Assembly: GCF_000497445.1 (NCBI RefSeq)
Contig: NZ_CM002285.1
Span: 6,596,908-6,627,895 of the forward strand
DNA from: Streptomyces roseochromogenus subsp. oscitans DS 12.976
GTDB taxonomy: Bacteria; Actinomycetota; Actinomycetes; Streptomycetales; Streptomycetaceae
Length of the DNA: 30,988 nucleotides
Direction: 5' to 3'
The translations under genes were made by a program, and so were the position numbers. Shown piece by piece: positions 8,496-15,750 of the stretch. A model generated the notes under the pieces. The model was not told the DNA's origin, made no database searches, and worked only from the letters and a program-made list of their open reading frames with translations. Numbering within the stretch: the stretch's first letter is position 1; every line of letters begins with the position of its first letter.

Positions 8496-9566
8496 ATGAC
8501 ACAGACACCCACAGCTCACACCACCCCCGCGCAGGAGCAGGCGAGAGCGCAGTTGACCGTCCCCGCCCAGCACCCCATGGTGACCGTGCTGGGTTCCGGC
8601 GACTCCCTCCTGCGTGTGATCGAGAAGGCCTTCCCGGCGGCCGACATCCACGTCCGGGGCAATGAGATCAGCGCGGTCGGCGACCCCAGTGATGTCGCCC
8701 TCATTGCGCGCGTGTTCGACGAGATGATGCTGGTGCTCCGCACCGGACAGCCGATGACGGAGGACGCAGTGGAACGCTCGATCGCCATGCTCAAGGCGAG
8801 CGACGCCGGGACGAGCGACGGCACGGAAACCCCGGCACAGGTGCTGACGCAGAACATCCTGTCCTCGCGGGGCCGCACCATCCGCCCGAAGACCCTCAAC
8901 CAGAAGCGGTACGTCGACGCGATCGACAAACACACCATCGTGTTCGGCATCGGCCCCGCCGGTACCGGCAAGACCTACCTGGCCATGGCCAAGGCCGTGC
9001 AGGCCCTGCAGTCCAAGCAGGTCAACCGGATCATCCTGACCCGGCCGGCGGTGGAGGCGGGGGAGCGGCTCGGCTTCCTGCCCGGCACGCTCTACGAGAA
9101 GATCGACCCCTATCTGCGCCCGCTGTACGACGCGCTGCACGACATGCTCGACCCGGACTCCATTCCGCGGTTGATGGCAGCGGGGACGATCGAGGTGGCG
9201 CCGCTCGCCTACATGCGTGGCCGTACGCTCAACGACGCCTTCATCATCCTGGACGAGGCCCAGAACACGAGCCCCGAGCAGATGAAGATGTTCCTCACCC
9301 GCCTCGGCTTCGACTCGAAGATCGTGATCACCGGTGATGTGACGCAGGTCGACCTGCCGAACGGCACGAAGTCGGGTCTGCGGCAGGTGCAGGAGATCCT
9401 GGAGGGTGTCGAGGACGTGCACTTCTCCCGGCTGTCGTCCCACGATGTCGTACGGCACAAGCTGGTGGGCCGTATCGTCGACGCGTACGAGAAGTACGAC
9501 GACTCGCACGGCACCCAGAACGGCATGCAGAAGGGCCGGGGCAAGTCCGGGCACAAGGGGAAGTAG
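8496..9566 (+). CDS. phoH: PhoH family ATPase
   Basis: A 356-residue cytosolic ATPase with an N-terminal KH-like segment (about 25-100) and a P-loop PhoH domain. Walker A is G153-P-A-G-T-G-K-T160. Walker B is FIILD253-E254-[14 protein letters not shown] and the Arg-rich end of the domain are also typical. PhoH proteins are linked to RNA metabolism and phosphate stress, and phoH next to ybeY is a widely conserved order. ATG 8496 gives the family N-terminus (MTQTPTAH), although no good ribosome binding site is close. The gene is followed after 13 bp by ybeY. The C-terminus is a basic Gly/Lys tail ([10 protein letters not shown]). Confidence 0.95.
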   Translation: MTQTPTAHTTPAQEQARAQLTVPAQHPMVTVLGSGDSLLRVIEKAFPAADIHVRGNEISAVGDPSDVALIARVFDEMMLVLRTGQPMTEDAVERSIAMLKASDAGTSDGTETPAQVLTQNILSSRGRTIRPKTLNQKRYVDAIDKHTIVFGIGPAGTGKTYLAMAKAVQALQSKQVNRIILTRPAVEAGERLGFLPGTLYEKIDPYLRPLYDALHDMLDPDSIPRLMAAGTIEVAPLAYMRGRTLNDAFIILDEAQNTSPEQMKMFLTRLGFDSKIVITGDVTQVDLPNGTKSGLRQVQEILEGVEDVHFSRLSSHDVVRHKLVGRIVDAYEKYDDSHGTQNGMQKGRGKSGHKGK

Positions 9567-9579
9567 AAACAGCACGGCC

Positions 9580-10077
9580 ATGTCGATCGACGTCAACAAC
9601 GAATCCGGCACCGAGGTAGACGAGCAGGCGATCCTCGACATCGCCCGCTACGCGCTCGCGCGGATGCGCATCCACCCGCTCTCCGAGCTCTCGGTGATCG
9701 TCGTGGACGCCGACGCCATGGAGCAGCTGCACATCCAGTGGATGGACCTGCCCGGTCCGACCGATGTCATGTCGTTCCCGATGGACGAGCTGCGGCCGCC
9801 GTCGAAGGACGACGACGAGCCGCCGCAGGGGCTGCTCGGCGACATCGTGCTCTGCCCGGAGGTCGCCGCCAAGCAGGGGGCGGAAGCCCCGACACAGCAC
9901 TCCATGGACGAGGAGCTTCAGCTGCTCACCGTCCATGGAGTGCTGCACCTGCTCGGCTACGACCACGAGGAGCCCGACGAGAAGGCCGAGATGTTCGGGC
10001 TCCAGGCCGCCATCGTCGACGGCTGGCGGGTCGACCACGGCCTGACCGGCCCGTCGCCGGCGCCGACCGTCTCGTAA
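9580..10077 (+). CDS. ybeY: Endoribonuclease YbeY (rRNA maturation factor)
   Basis: A 165-residue single-strand endoribonuclease family protein needed for 16S rRNA 3' maturation and ribosome quality control. The zinc site is H119-G-V-L-H123-L-L-G-Y-D-H129. The conserved TDVMSFP (61-67) and GDIVLCPE (87-94) are both intact. ATG 9580 starts MSIDVNNES, the normal actinobacterial N-terminus; longer in-frame openings upstream overlap phoH and do not look like protein. It lies between phoH and the CBS-domain gene, with gaps of 13 and 19 bp, so the three are very likely one operon. Its end overlaps no other gene. Confidence 0.95.
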   Translation: MSIDVNNESGTEVDEQAILDIARYALARMRIHPLSELSVIVVDADAMEQLHIQWMDLPGPTDVMSFPMDELRPPSKDDDEPPQGLLGDIVLCPEVAAKQGAEAPTQHSMDEELQLLTVHGVLHLLGYDHEEPDEKAEMFGLQAAIVDGWRVDHGLTGPSPAPTVS

Positions 10078-10096
10078 CCGGATCGGTCGGCCTCCG

Positions 10097-11383
10097 ATGT
10101 CTCCGCAGATCGTGATCGGCGCGATCGCGCTGGTCGTCGTCGCCTGGCTCGCCGCCTGCGCGGAGGCGGGCCTCGCGCGTGTCTCCAGCTTCCGCGCCGA
10201 GGAGGCCGTCAAGTCCGGCCGGCGCGGCAGCGCCAAGCTCGCCCAGGTCGCCGCCGACCCCACCCGCTATCTCAATGTGGCCCTGCTGGTCCGCGTCGCC
10301 TGTGAGATGGCGGCCGCGGCCCTGGTGACGTACGCCTGTCTGCAGGAGTTCAGCGCCACCTGGCAGGCCCTGCTGGTCGCCATCGGCGTGATGGTCCTGG
10401 TGTCGTACGTTGCCGTCGGCGTATCGCCCCGCACCATCGGCCGCCAGCACCCGCTGAACACGGCGACGGGGGCGGCGTACGTACTTCTGCCCCTGGCCCG
10501 CGTGATGGGCCCGATCCCGTCGTTCCTCATCCTCATCGGTAACGCGCTCACGCCCGGCAAGGGCTTCAGGCGTGGCCCGTTCGCCTCCGAGGCCGAGCTG
10601 CGCGCGTTCGTGGACCTCGCCGAGAAGGAGTCGCTGATCGAGGACGAGGAGCGCCGGATGGTGCACTCCGTCTTCGAGCTGGGCGACACGCTTGTGCGCG
10701 AGGTCATGGTCCCGCGCACCGACCTGGTGGTCATCGAGCGGTACAAGACCATCCGCCAGGCCCTCACGCTCGCCCTGCGCTCGGGCTTTTCCCGGATCCC
10801 GGTCACCGGCGAGAGCGAGGACGACATCGTCGGGATCGTGTATCTGAAGGACCTGGTCCGCAGGACGCACATCAGCCGGGACGCCGAGAGCGACCTGGTC
10901 TCCACCGCCATGCGGCCGGCCGTCTTCGTGCCGGACACCAAGAACGCCGGTGACCTGCTGCGCGAGATGCAGAAGGAACGCAATCACGTCGCCGTCGTCA
11001 TCGACGAGTACGGCGGCACCGCCGGCATCGTCACGATCGAGGACATCCTGGAGGAGATCGTCGGCGAGATCACCGACGAGTACGACCGGGAACTCCCGCC
11101 GGTCGAAGACCTCGGTGACGACCGCTTCCGGGTGACGGCCCGCCTCGACATCACCGACCTCGGCGAGCTGTACGGCCTGGAGGAGTACGACGACGAGGAC
11201 GTGGAGACCGTCGGCGGACTGCTCGCCAAGGCCCTCGGCCGCGTGCCCATCGCGGGCGCGTCCGCCGAGGTCGAACTGCCCGACGAACGTCGGCTGAAGC
11301 TCACGGCGGAGGCCGCGGCCGGACGCCGGAACAAGATCGTCACGGTCCTGGTGGAACCCGCCGGGGAGGAGAAACCCGAGTGA
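10097..11383 (+). CDS. CNNM/CBS/CorC-HlyC domain membrane protein
   Basis: A 428-residue integral membrane protein of the hemolysin-C/CorB type, associated with magnesium or cobalt transport. The N-terminal CNNM (DUF21) domain has hydrophobic segments at about 4-22, 72-90, 96-115 and 130-150. Two CBS domains follow (about 200-255 around VPRTDL and GFSRIPV, and about 265-325 around NHVAVVIDEYGGTAGIVTIEDI), then an acidic linker and a CorC/HlyC FAD-like C-terminal domain (about 340-420). The old name hemolysin is not supported as a function. It follows ybeY by 19 bp, and its TGA overlaps the next GTG (GTGA). The phoH-ybeY-CBS order is conserved in actinobacteria. Confidence 0.93.
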   Translation: MSPQIVIGAIALVVVAWLAACAEAGLARVSSFRAEEAVKSGRRGSAKLAQVAADPTRYLNVALLVRVACEMAAAALVTYACLQEFSATWQALLVAIGVMVLVSYVAVGVSPRTIGRQHPLNTATGAAYVLLPLARVMGPIPSFLILIGNALTPGKGFRRGPFASEAELRAFVDLAEKESLIEDEERRMVHSVFELGDTLVREVMVPRTDLVVIERYKTIRQALTLALRSGFSRIPVTGESEDDIVGIVYLKDLVRRTHISRDAESDLVSTAMRPAVFVPDTKNAGDLLREMQKERNHVAVVIDEYGGTAGIVTIEDILEEIVGEITDEYDRELPPVEDLGDDRFRVTARLDITDLGELYGLEEYDDEDVETVGGLLAKALGRVPIAGASAEVELPDERRLKLTAEAAAGRRNKIVTVLVEPAGEEKPE

Positions 11384-11739
11384 CACCTCAGGAGTTGCGC
11401 GCCTTCTGCCTGTCCTTCAACGCGGCCGTGGAGGACTTCCCGTTCGGTCCGGATGCCTCGGTCTTCAAGGTGCTGGGCAAGATGTTCGCCCTGAGCAGGC
11501 TGGACGGGCGGCCCCTGACGATCAACCTCAAGTGCGACCCCGAGGACGCGGTCCGGCTGCGCGGCGAGCACGAGGGGCTGATCGCGCCTGGGTATCACAT
11601 GAACAAGCGGCACTGGAACACCGTGACCGTCGACGGCGAACTGCCCGAGCGGCTGGTCCGCGAGCTGATCGAGGACTCGTACGACCTCGTCGTCGCGGGG
11701 CTGCCGAGAGCGGAGCGGCTGCGGCTGGACCGGCCGTAG
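11380..11739 (+). CDS. MmcQ/YjbR family DNA-binding-like protein
   Basis: A 119-residue protein of the MmcQ/YjbR family, a small CyaY-like fold with a double-wing shape. Typical family marks are the start TPQELRAFCLSF with PFGPDASVFKV, then KMFALS, TINLKCDPE, and GYHMNKRHWNTV near the end of the domain, followed by LIEDSYDLVVAGLP. Members have no settled biochemical role; DNA binding has been proposed from structure. The GTG overlaps the stop of the CBS-domain gene by four bases, so it is the last gene of the phoH operon. Length and ends are normal. Confidence 0.9.
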   Translation: MTPQELRAFCLSFNAAVEDFPFGPDASVFKVLGKMFALSRLDGRPLTINLKCDPEDAVRLRGEHEGLIAPGYHMNKRHWNTVTVDGELPERLVRELIEDSYDLVVAGLPRAERLRLDRP

Positions 11740-11789
11740 AGCCCGGGGACGACCGGCCGTAACAGGGGTACGACGTGGTCGTCGGCCGG

Positions 11790-12090
11790 TGCATGGACCG
11801 CCCACGGCGGCACCACGGCACCATCCGCCGCCACCTGCACGGCATGCGGCTGGCCGGCTTCTTCGACCGGGCCGCCGCCGTCCTCGTCGGCCGGACCTAC
11901 ACCCCCGGCGGCCGCATCCTCACCCGGCACCAGGCCGTCCTCGACGCGTTCGGGCCGCTCGGGCTTCTCGGGGTGCCGGTCGTCGCCGACGTCGGGTGCG
12001 GACATGTCGCGCCTTTTCTTTCGCTGGTCAACGGCGCGCGCGGCCGTGTGGTGCACACGGCCGCGCGGAGCGAGATCGTTCAGACCCTGG
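11790..12090 (+). pseudogene. C-terminal remnant of an S66 (LD-carboxypeptidase/MccF-like) peptidase
   Basis: About 100 codons that read as the C-terminal domain of an S66 peptidase: an IRRHLHGMRLAGFFDRAAAVLVGR segment (two parts), a central VLDAFGPLG and VPVVADVGCGH with VAPFLSLVNGA after it. The His of the GH motif is where the family keeps a catalytic histidine. The N-terminal half with the nucleophile Ser and the catalytic Glu is absent; upstream is only a 50-bp spacer after the MmcQ gene. There is no stop where the protein should end (EIVQTL, about 12086). The frame instead runs on into the antisense of the MFS gene. It is best read as a decayed gene whose tail fused with the neighbour. 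Confidence 0.65.
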
Positions 12091-13543
12091 ACCGGCCCGT
12101 GCGCCGGCCGCTGCTCCGACCCTGGCGCAGGCCCAGTCCGACCAGGACGGCGGCGGCCAGGACGATCGCCGCGTCCAGGGCGACGACCGTGTGGACGCCG
12201 CTCAGCAGGTCGTGGGACGTGGTGGCCAGCACGCCCAGCAGCGGGATGCCGACCGTGATGCCGACCTGCTGCGTGGAGGTGACCAGACCGGTGGCCAGGC
12301 CCTGTTCCTCGTCCGGGACACCCGAGGTGACGGTCAGGCCGTACGAGATGATCGCGCCCAGGTGGAACATGCTGGCCAGGGACACCGCCGCCGTGGCGAG
12401 CCAGACCGACCAGCCGTGGGAGTTCAGCAGGAGCAGGGCCGCGATCAGCGCGCCCTGGCCGGTCAGCGAGCCGACGAGGGTGCGGCGGGCACCGAAGCGG
12501 CCGATCACCTTCGCGGCGAGCGAGCCGGCGACCGCCGACAGCACGCCCTGGACGCCGAAGACCAGACCTGTCTCGAAGGCCGACAGCCGCAGGATCTCCT
12601 GGAGGTACAGGGTCAGCACGAAGATCACCGTCGACATCATCGAGAAGGTGACCAGACCGCCCACATTGCCCCAGGCCACCGTGCGGCGGCGCAGCATGGG
12701 CAGCGAGACCAGGGGAGCGGCCGTACGGGATTCGACCACCGTGAACACGGCCAGCAGGAGCACGCCGGCGACCAAGGTGATGACGACGTCCGCGCGGGCG
12801 AAGCCGTGGTCGGCTGCCGTGGACAGGGCGTAGATCAGGGAGAGCAGACCCGCGGTGACGGTGATCGCGCCGGGCAGGTCCAGGCGCGGGCGGTCCGGGG
12901 TGCGGGACTCCGGCAGCAGAGCCGGGGTGAGGGGCAGCACGATCAGCGCGGACACGGTGAGCAGGGCCATCGTGGAGCGCCAGCCGAGCGCGTCGGTCAG
13001 CATGCCGCCCGCGACCATACCGACCGTGTAGCCCAGCGACATCACCGTGCCGGCGATGCCGAGGGCGCGATCGCGGGCCGGGCCCTCCGGGAAGGTGGTG
13101 GTCAGCAGGGACATGGCTGTCGGCACGATCGCCGCCGCGCCCAGGCCCTGCAGCGCCCGCCCGGCCAGGAAGGACGCCGGGTCCCAGGCCAGGGTCGCCA
13201 GCAGTGAGGCCGCGCCGAACAGGGCCAGGCCGGTCAGGAACAGCTTCCGGCGGCCGTACAGGTCACCGATGCGGCCGAAGAGGAGGAGGAAACCGCCGGA
13301 CGGGAGCGCGAACGCCGTGACCGCCCACTGCAGCGCCGAGCGGCTCATGCCGAGGTCGGCGCCGAGTTCGGGCAGGGCCACGTTCAGCACGGAGAAGTCC
13401 AGCGCGACCATGAACTGGGCCGCGCACAGCACGAACAGGACGAGCTTGTCACGCGTCGACAACCGGGGCGGCCGGGGGGTGTCGAGCGGTGTGCCCGTGA
13501 CGGGGGTGGTGGGTCGGGTGGTGGAGTCGGTGTCGATCGCCAT
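12080..13543 (-). CDS. MFS multidrug-type transporter (DHA family)
   Basis: A 487-residue major facilitator with about 14 predicted membrane segments, as in DHA2 drug:proton antiporters. Motif A appears as GRIGDLYGRRKLFL after the second helix. ALDFSVLNVALPELGADLG is the typical helix-1 sequence and GTVMSLGYTVGMVAGGML fits motif C. An RLSTRDKLVLFVLCAAQF entry precedes helix 1. ATG at 13543 (MAIDTDSTTR) is preferred; a longer start at 13615 would overlap the palindrome at 13597-13610. The last residues (GRSSGRRTGRSRV) and the stop come from sequence shared with the S66 stump, so its own terminus may be altered. It is divergent from the XRE regulator, a common arrangement for a locally controlled efflux gene. 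Confidence 0.92.
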   Translation of the reverse strand: MAIDTDSTTRPTTPVTGTPLDTPRPPRLSTRDKLVLFVLCAAQFMVALDFSVLNVALPELGADLGMSRSALQWAVTAFALPSGGFLLLFGRIGDLYGRRKLFLTGLALFGAASLLATLAWDPASFLAGRALQGLGAAAIVPTAMSLLTTTFPEGPARDRALGIAGTVMSLGYTVGMVAGGMLTDALGWRSTMALLTVSALIVLPLTPALLPESRTPDRPRLDLPGAITVTAGLLSLIYALSTAADHGFARADVVITLVAGVLLLAVFTVVESRTAAPLVSLPMLRRRTVAWGNVGGLVTFSMMSTVIFVLTLYLQEILRLSAFETGLVFGVQGVLSAVAGSLAAKVIGRFGARRTLVGSLTGQGALIAALLLLNSHGWSVWLATAAVSLASMFHLGAIISYGLTVTSGVPDEEQGLATGLVTSTQQVGITVGIPLLGVLATTSHDLLSGVHTVVALDAAIVLAAAVLVGLGLRQGRSSGRRTGRSRV

Positions 13544-13596
13544 GCCTAGAGCTTCGGGCGCGCGGAATACCGGTGGGGAGTCGGAACTTATGGTGG

Positions 13597-13610
13597 TGGT
13601 GGAACCACCA
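13597..13610. promoter_or_regulatory. Palindromic operator candidate between MFS and XRE genes
   Basis: A perfect 14-bp inverted repeat TGGTGGAACCACCA lies in the 92-bp divergent spacer between the MFS start (13543) and the regulator start (13636). A TGGTGGTGG run overlaps its left side. A site placed here could let the divergent regulator control both genes. That is inference from position and symmetry. Confidence 0.5.
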
Positions 13611-13635
13611 GACACGACGGGGGAGGAGCCGGTAC

Positions 13636-14514
13636 GTGCCTGCAGCGGGGGCGATGAAGAGTGAACGGCGCAACGAGCTGCGCGAGTTCCTGATGAGCCG
13701 GCGGGCCCGGGTCAGCCCGGAGGAGGCCGGACTGCCCGTCGGCGGCGGCCGGCGCCGTACGCCCGGACTGCGCCGGGAGGAGGTCGCCGTGCTTGCCGGA
13801 GTGGGCGCCTCCTGGTACCAGTGGCTGGAGCAGGGGCGGGAGATCTCCGTGTCCCCGTCGGTGCTCGACTCCGTCGCCCGCGTGCTGCGGCTGAGCGACG
13901 CCGAGCGCCGGCATCTGTACCTGCTGGCCGGGATGAACCCGCCGACGCCCGAAGTGGCCCCGGAGAAGCGGCACATGTGCGACGGGCTGCGGCGGCTGAT
14001 CGACACCTGGATGCCGTATCCGGCGCACATCATGGACCTGTACTACAACTGCGTGATGTACAACGACGCGGCCGCGATCGTGCTCGGCATGCGGCCGGAC
14101 ATCACGCAGAACTGCCTCATCGACTTCTTCACCGATCCGCTGTACCGGTCGCGCAGCCACAGCTGGGAGCGGAACGCGCGAACGGTCGTGGCGCAGTTCC
14201 GGGCCGCGTGCGCGGCGCGACCGGACGACGAGGGGTTCCAGGAGGTCCTCGCCGAGGTGTCCGAGCGCAGCCCCGAGTTCCTTCGGCTGTGGGCCGAGCG
14301 GGATATCGAGGACCAGGGGCAGGTGCGCAAGGAACTGAGCCATCCGCTGGCCGGACTGCTGGTCGTGGAGTCGACGGTACTGAAGGTCCCGGTCCGCCCC
14401 GATCTGATGATCGTGCTGCACACTCCGCTGGACGAGGCGAACACCGCGGAAAAGCTGGAATGGCTGGCGTCCCCCGAGGGCCGGCGGGGCGCGATGTACC
14501 CCGTGGCGGGGTGA
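13636..14514 (+). CDS. XRE family regulator with MmyB-like ligand domain
   Basis: A 292-residue transcription factor. The N-terminal helix-turn-helix region spans about 40-100 (RRTPGLRREEVAVLAGV, then SWYQWLEQGR and SVSPSVLDSVARVLRLSDAERRHLYLLAG). This wording is diagnostic of the MmyB-like group. The rest (about 105-270) is the MmyB ligand-binding PAS-like domain, with YNDAAAIVLGM and the WERNARTVVAQFR segment; some members bind fatty acids. GTG 13636 has GGAGGAG seven bases upstream. ATG 13654 (MKSERRNEL), a commoner family start, is the alternative. It is divergent from the MFS efflux gene and probably its local regulator. Confidence 0.9.
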   Translation: MPAAGAMKSERRNELREFLMSRRARVSPEEAGLPVGGGRRRTPGLRREEVAVLAGVGASWYQWLEQGREISVSPSVLDSVARVLRLSDAERRHLYLLAGMNPPTPEVAPEKRHMCDGLRRLIDTWMPYPAHIMDLYYNCVMYNDAAAIVLGMRPDITQNCLIDFFTDPLYRSRSHSWERNARTVVAQFRAACAARPDDEGFQEVLAEVSERSPEFLRLWAERDIEDQGQVRKELSHPLAGLLVVESTVLKVPVRPDLMIVLHTPLDEANTAEKLEWLASPEGRRGAMYPVAG

Positions 14515-14542
14515 ACGGGGCCGGGCTTCGTATGCTCTGGGC

Positions 14543-14896
14543 ATGACCGAGAGCAACGCGCTTGATCCCGAGGACCGCAAGATCGTGACCCTGGCCCGTT
14601 CCGCGCGGGCCCGTAACGGTGTGCCGGAGGGGGCGGCCGTACGGGACGAGACCGGGCGGACGTATGTCGCCGGGTCGGTGGAGCTGGCCTCGCTGCGGCT
14701 GAGCGCGCTGCGGACGGCGGTCGCCATGGCCGTGGCGTCCGGGGCCACGTCGCTGGAGGCGGCGGCGGTGGTGAGTGACGCGGAGTCCGTGGCCGACGAG
14801 GACCGGGCCGCTGTCGCTGACCTCGGCGGTGCGCAGACGCCGGTGCTGCTGGCCGGCCCTGACGGCGTTGTGCGGTTCACCGTTTCCGCGGGCTGA
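14543..14896 (+). CDS. Cytidine deaminase-like protein lacking zinc ligands
   Basis: A 117-residue protein that follows the cytidine deaminase fold pattern: an N-terminal helix (PEDRKIVTLARSARAR), strand and turn AAVRDETGRTYVAGSVELASL, then the helix LSALRTAVAMAVASGA and strand AAAVVSDA. In true cytidine deaminases the helix begins with the zinc Cys/His and the catalytic Glu (CAE), and a PCxxC follows. Here those places read S54-A-L56 and an acidic stretch with no cysteine at all. It is therefore unlikely to be a zinc-dependent deaminase. The upstream TATGCT and the lack of a clear ribosome binding site allow a short-leader or leaderless transcript. I cannot say what it does. Confidence 0.78.
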   Translation: MTESNALDPEDRKIVTLARSARARNGVPEGAAVRDETGRTYVAGSVELASLRLSALRTAVAMAVASGATSLEAAAVVSDAESVADEDRAAVADLGGAQTPVLLAGPDGVVRFTVSAG

Positions 14897-15104
14897 GAGG
14901 GCGAGGCGTTCGGGGCGAACGGCAGGTCGGCTGGAATTCAACCTTGTTGAGTTCTTGCTCCTGCGCATCAATAAAGCCGTAAGTTCCGACGGGCCGTCAG
15001 ATCCGCACCGCCGACGCGGCGTCCGCACTCGCCTGCTCAGGCCTCTTCACCCGTCGGCGTCCCCCCACACGGCACTCCCCCACAGGGAAGGGAAGCGGAT
15101 CTCC
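14897..15104 (+). promoter_or_regulatory. Upstream region of the exported-protein cluster
   Basis: A 208-bp spacer. It contains a promoter-like stretch starting TTGAGTTCTTGCTCC (from about 14946) and ending CATCAATAAAG (to about 14975). Its wording recurs upstream of the second exported protein (TTGACTTCTCACTCC ... CATCAATG, about 15667-15695). A short dyad GACGG-G-CCGTC followed by AGAT lies at about 14987-15000. A purine-rich ribosome binding site (GGGAAGGGAAG, about 15085-15095) precedes ATG 15105. Confidence 0.45.
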
Positions 15105-15581
15105 ATGAGAGGCAAGCGCACGGCAACGGGTGCGGCACTGGCCGCCGGGGCCCTCGCGGTCACCGGACTCGCCTTCGCACCCACCGCGGCCGCCGTCACC
15201 CCACAGGCGGCGACCATCTCCGCGAGCTGCGGCATCTTCGGCGGCGGTACGGCCACGCTCACCGCCACCCAGAGCGGCACCTCGGCCACCATCACCCTCA
15301 GCTCCTCCGCGATCACCGCGCCGGTCGCGGTCGCCCAGGACTCCATCTCCTCCACCCTCACCATGGCCAAGGCCGGCGGCGGCTCCGTCGTGTTCAGCGG
15401 GACGAAGAACCCCGCGATGAAGACCGGCGACCCGGTCAGCGTCGGCCCGCTCCCCGGTACCGTCGCCTCCGGTGACAGTCTCGACGCGGGCGGCGGCTCG
15501 CTGAAGATGGTGATCTTCGGGGTCACCGTGAACTGCACCGCGAACGGCCCGCAGTCGCCCGGCCCCTTCGTCTTCGACTGA
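15105..15581 (+). CDS. Small exported protein, beta-rich, two cysteines
   Basis: A 158-residue secreted protein with a clear Sec signal peptide: basic MRGKR, a hydrophobic core AALAAGALAVTGLAF, and cleavage probably after TAAA (about residue 30). The mature part is rich in Thr, Ser, Gly and Val in alternating strands (GGTATLTATQSGTSATITLSSS). It has one cysteine near the start (SASCG) and one near the end (VNCTANG), which could form a disulfide. I do not recognise a named domain. It sits just before a WxL-like protein and a DUF916 protein with a similar promoter motif, so it is probably part of the same surface system. ATG 15105 is the only start that gives the signal peptide. Confidence 0.82.
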   Translation: MRGKRTATGAALAAGALAVTGLAFAPTAAAVTPQAATISASCGIFGGGTATLTATQSGTSATITLSSSAITAPVAVAQDSISSTLTMAKAGGGSVVFSGTKNPAMKTGDPVSVGPLPGTVASGDSLDAGGGSLKMVIFGVTVNCTANGPQSPGPFVFD

Positions 15582-15618
15582 CCGGCCTGTTCGGCTGACT
15601 GAACTGAGCGATCTGTTC

Positions 15619-15664
15619 CGGATGCCGCAGAAACTGATGATCCGTCAGATTTCTGCGGCATCCG
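15619..15664. promoter_or_regulatory. Long perfect hairpin between exported-protein genes
   Basis: Arms CGGATGCCGCAGAAA (15619-15633) and TTTCTGCGGCATCCG (15650-15664) are exact reverse complements of 15 bases. The 16-base interior starts with CTGA and contains TCAG, which can pair as an inner stem with a bulged A. It begins 37 bp after the stop of the small exported protein and ends just before the promoter-like TTGACTTCTC, so it may be a terminator of the first gene, an operator of the second, or both. Confidence 0.7.
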
Positions 15665-15750
15665 CATTGACTTCTCACTCCCGCTCCACATCAATGCCCC
15701 CTGTCGGCGCAGATGAGCCGCTGCGCCCGCAACCCTCAGGAGGGGGCCCC

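Noticed and set aside
12080..13207. Plus-strand open frames across the MFS gene
   Set aside because: They are low-complexity Arg/Gln/Gly or Ser/Thr/Arg translations of antisense DNA. Only the first 100 codons or so (S66-like) look like protein.
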